Source of the DNA: Primulina eburnea | Taxonomy: Eukaryota; Streptophyta; Magnoliopsida; Lamiales; Gesneriaceae | NCBI RefSeq assembly: GCF_022965805.1 | Contig: NC_133114.1 | Coordinates: 8,452,261 to 8,516,260, forward strand | DNA: 64,000 bases | Reading direction: 5' to 3' | Shown: in pieces, positions 57,083-64,000 of the stretch | Layout: each line of letters opens with the position of its first letter | How positions within the stretch are numbered: the first letter of the stretch is position 1 | Notes under the pieces: generated by a model | What the model was told of the DNA's origin: nothing | Databases searched by the model: none | The model's input: the letters and a program-made list of their open reading frames with translations, nothing else | Translations under genes and position numbers: made by a program

Positions 57083-58189
57083 CTACGGGTAGCGAATCCT
57101 CATGTCCGCTTCTGACTCCCAAGTGGCCATTTCCACCGATTGATTAAGCCACCGGACTTTGACTAGCTTAGTCACTTTGTTCCAGAGTCTGCGCTCCTGT
57201 CTGTCTAGGATTTGAATCGATCGCTCCTCATATGACAGGTCTGGAGCAAGCTGCAACGGCTCGTAGCTCAGAATATGCGAAGGGTTAGCTAGATATTTCC
57301 TTAGCATTGAGACATGGAACACATCGTGTACCCCGGCCAGATTCGGCGGAAGGGCAACGCGATAAGCTAGTGTCCCAACTCTGTCCAAAATCTCGAACGA
57401 TCCAATAAACCTCAGACTCACCTTGCCTCTCTTCCCAAATCTCATTACACCCTTCATAGGTGCTATCTTGACGAAAACGTGATCACCAACGGCAAACTCG
57501 AGATCTCTCCTCCTCTTATCAGCGTAGCTCTTCTGGCGGCTTTGGGCGGTCTTCATTCTGTCTCGAATCTTGGCCACCACATCGGCTGTCTGCTGAACTA
57601 TCTCTGGACAAAGATCTGCTCTCTCACTGACTTCATCCCAATGGACCGGTGATCTGCACTTTCTTCCATACAAAGCCTCGTAGGGAGCCATACCTATAGA
57701 TGATTGGAAGCTGTTGTTGTAGGTAAACTCCACTAGAGGTAAATTTGATTCCCAAGTTCCCTGGAAATCGAGCATACAGGCTCTCAGAAAATCCTCCCAG
57801 ATCTGAATCACTCGCTCAGACTGGCCATCTGTCTGCGGGTGAAAGGATGTACTGAATAGCAATTTTGTCCCCATGGCTGCATGTAAGCTCTTCCAGAAGG
57901 ACGACGTAAACCTCGGGTCCCTGTCAGACACAATCGAAACTGGGAACCCATGTAAACGGACTATCTCCTTGATGTAAAGCTCCGCATACTGCGTCATGGA
58001 GAAAGTCGTCTTCACTGGAAAAAAGTGCGCTGACTTAGTGAGCCGGTCCACTATGACCCAAATAGCATTGAATCCTATAATTGATCTAGGAAACCCAATG
58101 ACGAAGTCCATAGTGATAATCTCCCAATTCCACTCTAGAATAGGGAGTGGCTTAAGCATTCCTGCTGGCCTCTGATACTCTGCCTTCAC
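57083..58189 (-). CDS. Gypsy-3 integrase core and chromodomain-like tail
   Basis: An open frame of 368 codons. It holds the integrase core with the triad Asp (TMDFVIGFPRS), Asp (VSDRDPRFTS) and Glu (GQSERVIQIWED), the conserved YNNSFQSSIGMAPYEALYG, the GPY/F-type region (KIAPMKGVMRFGKRGKVSLR, then FIGSFEIL) and a C-terminal chromodomain-like segment (ILDRQERRLWNKVTKLVKVR, ATWESEADMRIRYP). It ends at RYP with TAG. The zinc-binding HHCC domain is upstream, across a TGA at 58202-58204. This would insert cDNA, with the tail steering it to heterochromatin. The core itself looks intact; the polyprotein is not. Confidence 0.9.
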   Translation of the reverse strand: MKAEYQRPAGMLKPLPILEWNWEIITMDFVIGFPRSIIGFNAIWVIVDRLTKSAHFFPVKTTFSMTQYAELYIKEIVRLHGFPVSIVSDRDPRFTSSFWKSLHAAMGTKLLFSTSFHPQTDGQSERVIQIWEDFLRACMLDFQGTWESNLPLVEFTYNNSFQSSIGMAPYEALYGRKCRSPVHWDEVSERADLCPEIVQQTADVVAKIRDRMKTAQSRQKSYADKRRRDLEFAVGDHVFVKIAPMKGVMRFGKRGKVSLRFIGSFEILDRVGTLAYRVALPPNLAGVHDVFHVSMLRKYLANPSHILSYEPLQLAPDLSYEERSIQILDRQERRLWNKVTKLVKVRWLNQSVEMATWESEADMRIRYP

Positions 58190-59152
58190 CTGCTGACGAG
58201 TGAGTCATTCGGACACAAACCTGTGGATGTCTCTCTTCATCCCTGGCCACCAATACAGAATCTGTAGGTCCTTATACATCTTGGTACCCCCTGGGTGAAC
58301 AAAATACGGAGATGCATGCGCCTCTGACAGAATATCCTGTCTGATCAAATCAGCACTAGGCACCCACATTCTTCCTCTGTATCTCACAATTCCATCTGCC
58401 ACTGTGTAAAGAACACTTCCCTTGGCTTCGTCTTTCTGTCTCCATTTCAGTAATTGTTCATCTGAAGACTGACATGTCCGTATACGGTCTAGCAGAGAAG
58501 ACTGGACTGCCAGATTAGACAGCCTTGGTGCTATGCCCTCACGATAGATGTCCAAACCAAACCTCTGAATCTCAGACTGAAGAGGTCTCTGCACTGATAA
58601 CTGAGCTATGACTGCAACTTTCCTGCTCAAGGCATCCGCCACAACATTAGCTTTTTCCGGATGGTAGCTAATCTCGCAATCATAGTCCTTCACTAGTTCC
58701 AACCACCGTCTCTGCCTCATGTTTAGTTCCTTCTGCGTGAAGAAATATTTTAGACTTTTGTGGTTAGTGAAAATCTGACACTTCTCGCCATACAAGTAGT
58801 GTCTCCAGATCTTCAACGCAAAGACGACTGCGGCTAATTCTAAATCATGCGTCGGGTAGTTTTTCTCATGCACCTTCAACTGCCTGGAAGCATAAGCTAT
58901 AACCCTACCTTGCTGCATCAACACTGCGCCTAATCCGATCTTAGATGCATCGGTATAAAGCACAAATTCACCCTGCCCTGTCGGCATGGCTAGCACTGGC
59001 GCCGAAATAAGAGCTTGCTTCAAAGTATCAAAGCTCTTCTGACATTCATCACTCCACACGAATTTAGCATTCTTTTTGGTCAGTGAAGTGAGTGGCACTG
59101 CTATGGATGAAAATCCCCGAATGAACTTACGGTAGTAACCGGCTAAACCCAA
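58190..59152 (-). pseudogene. Gypsy-3 RNase H and integrase zinc domain
   Basis: The frame 59152-58205 begins in [17 protein letters not shown] (RT connection). RNase H follows: Asp in [13 protein letters not shown], Glu in [16 protein letters not shown], then FTNHKSL where the family has FTDHKSL, so the third acidic residue is Asn, and the final Asp in VVADALSRK. The integrase zinc domain follows ([30 protein letters not shown]). Its first zinc Cys is replaced by TGA (58202-58204). The other boundary is a TAG near 59162. The Asp-to-Asn change suggests weak or no RNase H activity. Confidence 0.85.
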
Positions 59153-59159
59153 AAAACCG

Positions 59160-59959
59160 CAGATCTATGATGCATTCTTTGGCTCGACCCATTCCTTAAC
59201 GGCTGCTATCTTTGCTGGATCCACTTCAATGCCACTGCTAGACACTATATGCCCCAAAAACGCTACTTTCTGCAACCAAAACTCGCACTTACTGAACTTC
59301 GCAAATAACTTGCGACTATGCAAAACCTGCAACACAGTCCTCAAATGATGGTTACGCTTCTCATGGCTCTTTGAGTAAATAAGAATGTCGTCAGTGAATA
59401 CTATGACGAACTGGTCAAGGAACGACTAAAATACTCGATTCATTAGATCCATGAAAATTGCTGGAGCATTCGTCAATCCAAATGGCATTACTAAGAACTC
59501 ATAATGTCCATACCTGGTTCTGAAGGCCGTCTTGTGAACATCTGTATCCTTCACCTTCTGCTGGTGATACCCTGATCGAAGATCTATCTTAGATAACACT
59601 GTGGCTCCCTGCAACTGATCAAACAAGTATTCGATTCTAGGAAGTGGGTACTTATTCTTTATCGTTACCTTATTCAGCTTTCGGTAATCACTGCACACCC
59701 TCATACTCCCATCCTTCTTCTTTACAAAGAGCACTGGTGCGCCCCACGGTGAGAAACTAGGGCAGATAAATCCCTTGTCGAGAAGCTCCTGAATCTGCTG
59801 CTGGAGCTCTAACATCTCAGCTGGAGCTAATCGGTATGGTGCCTTAGAGATTGGCACTGTGCCTGGCATGAGATCAATAGCAAACTCCACCTCTCTCTCG
59901 GTTGGAAGACCTGAAACATCGTCTGGGAAGACATCTGGGAATTCACTGACTACTGGCAC
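59160..59959 (-). pseudogene. Gypsy-3 reverse transcriptase with two stops
   Basis: From 59959: [18 protein letters not shown] lead-in, [54 protein letters not shown] and [24 protein letters not shown] (59423-59425) follows RVF. The same frame goes on to VFTDDILIYS, the catalytic site with Thr at the variable position and both Asp kept, and to the RNase H junction, with another TAG near 59162. A frameshift near 59970 separates it from the protease. Tekay/Del clade by sequence. Confidence 0.9.
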
Positions 59960-60443
59960 GTCGGGTAAAGATGGAGTGGCACATCAGGCGCTGAAATAAT
60001 ACTGACCGAGAAGGCCTGACACCCCTTGGAAATCAACCTCCTCGCCTGCATGCACGAAATCATGAGGGGGAAGCTTCTCCATCTATCTGGCTCAAATAGA
60101 AACTGTTCCATGCCCAGCGGCCTAACCAATACTGATCTTTTCTGGAAGTCAATCATAACCCTGTTCTTTGTCAGCCAATCCATTCCCAAAATAATGTCGA
60201 ACTCTGGCATCGACAGTAGAATCAAATCTGCATATACTAGATGGCCCTGCAATTCTAGATCAATATCTCTGATCACGCTTGTTGCTAACAGCTCTTCCCC
60301 GGATGGGACTGTCACCGAAAAATTTATATCTAGGCCAATGGACTTGATGTCCAGATGATTAGCAAAAGTCTCCGAGATAAAGGAGTGAGTGGCTCCTGAA
60401 TCTAACAGTGCCGTTGTGGCTAATCTCTTAATGAAAATATTCC
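59960..60443 (-). pseudogene. Gypsy-3 protease (exon 2 start)
   Basis: This begins right after a predicted 3' splice site at 60444 with NIFIKRLATTALLDSGATHS, so the catalytic D-S-G is intact, and continues in frame through FDIILGMDWLTKNRVMIDF to a stop at 59950. The protease would free Gag, RT and integrase. No Met is available upstream in this frame, so it must be made by fusion to gag, through the splice proposed here. A frameshift near 59970 then breaks the link to RT. Confidence 0.85.
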
Positions 60444-60617
60444 CTGAGACGCGTTAGCACAACAACTAACTTATATCCCAAGATTACTAACATAAATCTT
60501 AAGCATAGAAGAGCCCAATATCCCAAGTTATTCAAAAATAATACTAGCACAATAATAATCCCAAATAAAATCCACATGCAAGGCAAAATAATACTGAACT
60601 TTGGTAGGAAATTTTAC
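60444..60617 (-). other. Predicted spliceosomal intron between gag and protease
   Basis: On - the sequence reads ATGACCG, then GTAAAATTTCC at the left junction, and CTAACGCGTCTCAG, then GGAATATTTTC at the right one. Removing 174 nt joins the reading frame (phase 1) and gives MTGNIFIK, matching the gag-protease junctions of gypsy-1 and gypsy-2, which have no interruption. A TGCTAAC branch-site match lies about 17 nt before the AG, and the segment is T-rich with stops in the gag frame. Without splicing, translation would stop 27 codons further on (60544). Confidence 0.75.
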
Positions 60618-61693
60618 CGGTCATCAAAGTCGTGTCTGGATTCGCCTCCTGGGCATGCATGGCGAATACTCTGACCTGAGTCAGCTGCTTCCACTGTGGG
60701 CACTCTTTCAACATGTGGTCCGTAGCTCCACATTTAAAACATTTCCCGAGATCCCCATAAGCACTGACCGGGATGCTGGCGATTGCATTTCTGTCACACT
60801 GGGAAATTATCGAGCTTCTGAGGTGCCCCTTGCTGCTGCACTGGACCTTTGCCCTTCGGTGGTCCCTGATAAGGTTTCTTTCCTGGTTGCCCCTGGTAAG
60901 GTTTCTTGAACTGAGGCCTCTGATGCTGTGGCTGCTGCGGTGGAGCCTGATAGGGCCTCTTGCCCTGCTTGTCTGCCTCAATGTCCCGCTGGTCTTGTTC
61001 CTCCGCCAAAGCCCTAGATACGGCGACTGCATAAGAAGTGGGGCCAGCTACCCTCACATCACGGCGCAAGATCGGCCGCACACCATCCATAAAATTCCTC
61101 AGCTTTGCCTGGACATCATTCGAAATGAGGGGTACGAAGTAACACCCCCTCTCAAACATCCTCACAAACTCTGCAACACGGTTGTCCCCCTGCCTCAGTG
61201 TCATAAACTCCCTGGTCAGGCGGGAGCGTACTTCCTCAATGAAGTACTTGGCGAAAAACACTTCCTTGAATTCTGTCCATGACGAAGTCTGCAAATTCAC
61301 TGTCACCGATGCGCTCTGCCACCATAGTCTAGCGTCCCCTGACAGAAGGAACGTGACGCACCTGACTCTATCTGCATCCGTCAGTTCCATAAAGTCGAAT
61401 ATTACCTTAATAGACTTGATCCATCCTTCAGCTACCATCGGGTCAGTGGTACCCGAGAACTCCTTTGGGCTCATTCTTCTAAACCTCTCGTACACTGCTT
61501 CCGGTTGGGGTCTCGTCCCCACACCCGCTGCTGTAGCCTGGTTCCCCGCAAACTGTGCGAAGAACCGCGTCATGCCTGCAAGCATCTGTGCCTGCATGTC
61601 TGGAGGTGGAGGTGGAGGATTGGCCCTCTCCTCATTTCGGGACTCTCCGTCCTCTTCCCTGGCTTCCCGGTCAACTACACATCTAGGAGGCAT
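60618..61693 (-). pseudogene. Gypsy-3 gag (exon 1), one stop and one frameshift
   Basis: The likely start is the Met of MPPRCVVDREAREED at 61693, not the Met eight codons upstream. A Pro-rich stretch, then the Gag capsid domain (EGWIKSIKVIFDFMELTDAD, LSGDARLWWQSAS, FKEVFFAKYFIEEVRSRLTR) and a Gln/Pro/Lys-rich linker with repeated KPYQG. A TGA at 60794-60796 stands in place of the first Cys of knuckle one (QKCNRQHPGQC follows). A one-base shift near 60745 moves to the frame 61032-60544, which has the second knuckle CFKCGATDHMLKECPQW and runs into the intron. Apart from these two lesions it is well kept. Confidence 0.85.
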
Positions 61694-61912
61694 TCTGTTC
61701 CAACAATTACCCAACACGTAAACCCAGTATGCATGAACATGATATTAGTGACATAAGATGCACGTACTATAACTTTAAAATATGCACATGCTGAAATCAG
61801 AAATTAATGCTTACTACATAACATAAATTTGAAACCTTAAAACTTACAGACTTGAGGTGTGACTTCATGAGCTTCTTGCGACTGGCAGTAGGCGTAACCC
61901 TTTAAAAGAACA

Positions 61913-61926
61913 CCGCTCTGATACCA
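61913..61926 (-). other. Primer binding site of gypsy-3 (tRNA-Met)
   Basis: TGGTATCAGAGCGG on -, two bases inside the 5' LTR edge at 61929. The 13-14 base match is the usual tRNA-Met site. Confidence 0.9.
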
Positions 61927-61928
61927 AC

Positions 61929-64000
61929 TGTAACGAACCGTACTTGTACTACTTAAAATTTGCGGAAAAATTAAAATTTTTCTTGAATACGAAAATAAAA
62001 TCAATACGGTCGTCACTACATCATCCATTCACCAATAAAGATCTTGTTAAAAGAAAAGCTTGCTCAAAACATCTTGCGTCAAACATAAAATCAGAGTATT
62101 TTAAACTTGCATAAAAATATTAAAACAGCGTGGGCGGTCCTCGGGTCTAGCCTCTCGCTCAGTCCAAGCCTGCTCCTTGGTCCCCACCTCCTGTCTCATC
62201 ATAGACATCCTCACCTGCATCGATCAAGTCTAGTTAGTCTAAAAACTCAACACGTATAAACTGAGAATAGCAAGTAATACATAATAAAATCGCATGCAAC
62301 TTTAAAATAGAACATACATACTTGATGCTTGGATTTGAAATGAGCTTGAACTTGCATACATACATAGACGTGCCATAACTGAAAAGCTTTCATAAACATG
62401 CTTCCATACTTGATCATACTTTTAAACATACATGACTTCATTTTGCGTAGAGGCATGTTTCAAAGCAAGTGACCCATACATAATAAACGCCTGATCAGAC
62501 AAACCACAGTACTGGGCTGACATGGACGTATCCACTGCCACATACATGAGATACCCATTCATGATTTAACGGGCTGGTTGGTCACCGTTCATGATTTAAC
62601 GCTTTCCAACCACGATCTAACACTTTCATAATTTAACTGGGTGGAGAGGTCCTCGGCGACGTTCACCGACTTCCAAACCCATTCATAAATTTGTCACAAT
62701 ACATTTAGCATACCTCAAAAATAAAATATTTTCTTGCACGTCAACATACTTCCTTTGGCGTTGAGGGATTCGTTGGATTTCATTTGGGGCCGCTGCTGCG
62801 TACTAACATGAATTTCAACACTTAACTTGCATAACTTAGACGTAGGTACTCGAGCTCACCACCGAAGTGCATAAATAGCTTATGACATTCTAGATCGCTC
62901 GGAACTTGACCTCGTTTAATCTTACTAACCAGGACATCAAACCCCGAAGCAAACTCTAAGATGTTGTGTGAACATTTCCCAACCATAAAAGACATGAACT
63001 CACTATCAGAACTTGAAAAGAAGATAGAACAAAATATTTGGACAGAAGAGGTGGCGCTCGGGTGGTGAAACTTGAACGCTCGAGCGGCAGGGTCCGCGCT
63101 CAGGCGGTAATATATTACCGCTCAGGCGCCAGGTCTACTGGACGCCTACACTGAACCGAAGGAGTAACGCTCGGGCGACAAGAAATTACCGCTCGGGCGT
63201 CGAGCTTACGAAAATGAACTCTACAACAGAAAGGGTGGCGCTCGGGCGGTAAGAAATTACCGCTCGAGCGCCGAGTGCACTGTGCTCCACGATTTAGAAA
63301 CTTAATCTCCCCAAATTCGATCACACCGACAGTGAAAAACGTTTCGAGAACCGTCCTAGGATACTATGGCACTGAATAGACTCCACCTAACCTCCCAAAA
63401 GTCTCCAAAACAACCACGCAATTTTAAGTACACAATAAACCCGTAAACACGATCTTTGACAACAAAACGGTTATAAACGAATATTCAATCTCCCAAATGC
63501 CTAACGACACGAAACGAAATGTCAATAACCATCCCCACATCAATAACAATATACCTATAGGCAGCAACGATCGCTCGTCGATCCCAAACGAAGCCTGCAA
63601 CAAATAAACTTCAAGAATACGATTTACGTAAAAGTCACAGTTTGAGCAGTCCCACGAAAAACGCCATAACTCACTCAATTTTTATCCAAATAATTCTAAT
63701 TTTATATTAAATCGAAGGTATCTAAAAGTTCTACATTTTTTGCGTTGAAAGTTTTCTCAGATTCTCGACTGAAAAATCGCAGTAACCCAAAATACAGTGA
63801 AAAACGGGATTTTAGATCTAAAAACTATTGCAAAACGCATAGATAAATTTCATGCCCAAACTACTACACATCACACATGGATTTTACGCATAAAAACAAC
63901 GCAACACATACTATGACATGATCGACGCAGAAAAGAGAGATTATACGTGCCTTATGATATCAAACTTTACCGAAACGGCGTCACCGAAGCGGAGATAGAA
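61929..64000 (-). repeat. 5' LTR of gypsy-3, cut by the window end
   Basis: It starts TGTAACGAACCGTACTTG and follows the 3' LTR closely to the window end, where 2072 bp are visible. It has 329 bp (62541-62869) that the 3' LTR lacks, including repeated TTCATGATTTAACG phrases. Its palindromes are at 63055-63273. The promoter part of the LTR should lie just past or close to the right edge. Confidence 0.92.
63055..63273. repeat. GCTCGGGCGGTAA palindromes, 5' LTR of gypsy-3
   Basis: Same units as at 47340-47557, with several differences such as GCTCAGGCGGTAATATATTA, then CCGCTCAGG, where the 3' LTR has GCTCGGG. Most changes are G-to-A or C-to-T at CpG or CpHpG sites. Confidence 0.9.

Larger units (their letters stand above)
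46552..64000 (-). mobile_element. Gypsy-3: near-complete Tekay-type chromovirus element
   Basis: On - from right to left: 5' LTR (61929 to beyond 64000), primer site, gag, a 174-nt intron, protease, RT, RNase H, integrase with chromodomain-like tail, PPT and 3' LTR (46552-57028, split by element B). All parts of an autonomous element are present. At least five nonsense or frameshift lesions inactivate it. The left flank AAGCG (46547-46551) should recur beyond the right edge. Confidence 0.92.

Noticed and set aside
60444..60617. Reading the gag-protease gap of gypsy-3 as a MITE insertion
   Set aside because: No inverted ends or target duplication; the exact GT...AG borders, branch site and frame restoration fit an intron better. 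Kept as an alternative in the finding's refutation test.
63115..63324. ORF with several Arg-Pro-Ser-Val phrases
   Set aside because: Produced by the GCTCGGGCGGTAA palindromes of the LTR.

Overview
This window is plant nuclear DNA made almost entirely of transposable elements. I see no host gene, tRNA, rRNA or CRISPR array. The organism is a flowering plant, very likely a eudicot. This rests on gypsy elements of the Tekay/Del chromovirus type and SIRE-type copia elements, nearly all primed by initiator tRNA-Met (TGGTATCAGAGC), hAT elements with 8-bp duplications and CACTA elements with CACTACAAGAAA ends. One decayed ORF beside a SIRE LTR resembles, from memory, a repeat-encoded family abundant in Gesneriaceae/Lamiales assemblies. 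That taxonomic guess is weak.

Left part (1-34069): one nested complex of which only the right-hand halves are visible. From outside in: a SIRE-type copia element on + (right end 34069); gypsy-2 on - inserted in it (right end 26273); gypsy-1 on - inserted in gypsy-2 (right end 16912); a SIRE-type copia on - inserted in gypsy-1 (right end 8028); and a +-strand element 'C' inserted in that copia integrase (right end 3623). The window's left edge lies inside C. Secondary insertions are hAT-1 (8493-11121, TSD GTCGAGGC), hAT-2 (20063-24841, TSD AGTCATGA/AGTCGTGA), a non-autonomous CACTA element (28403-29660, TSD AGA) and a probable solo LTR (30842-33473, TSD TTTAA).

Middle (34070-46551): about 2.6 kb of AT-rich sequence with no recognisable gene; element A (36724-44783, - strand, TSD CAAGC); then remnants of two copia-like LTRs.

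Right part (46552-64000): gypsy-3, a structurally near-complete Tekay-type element on - (3' LTR, PPT, integrase-chromodomain, RNase H, RT, protease, gag, PBS, 5' LTR running off the window). Its 3' LTR is split by element B (48839-56891, - strand, TSD TCACA).

Elements A, B and C are one family of long-LTR (2.1-2.5 kb) elements. A and B carry a gag gene but a pol that has decayed in a shared way, so they are non-autonomous and of the TR-GAG kind. The most interesting observations are a canonical 174-nt intron separating gag from protease in gypsy-3; two coiled-coil ORFs ahead of gag in gypsy-1; GC-rich palindrome arrays that recur in LTRs of different families and coincide with rearrangements; and the shared protease loss in A and B. 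All boundaries and readings were made by eye.
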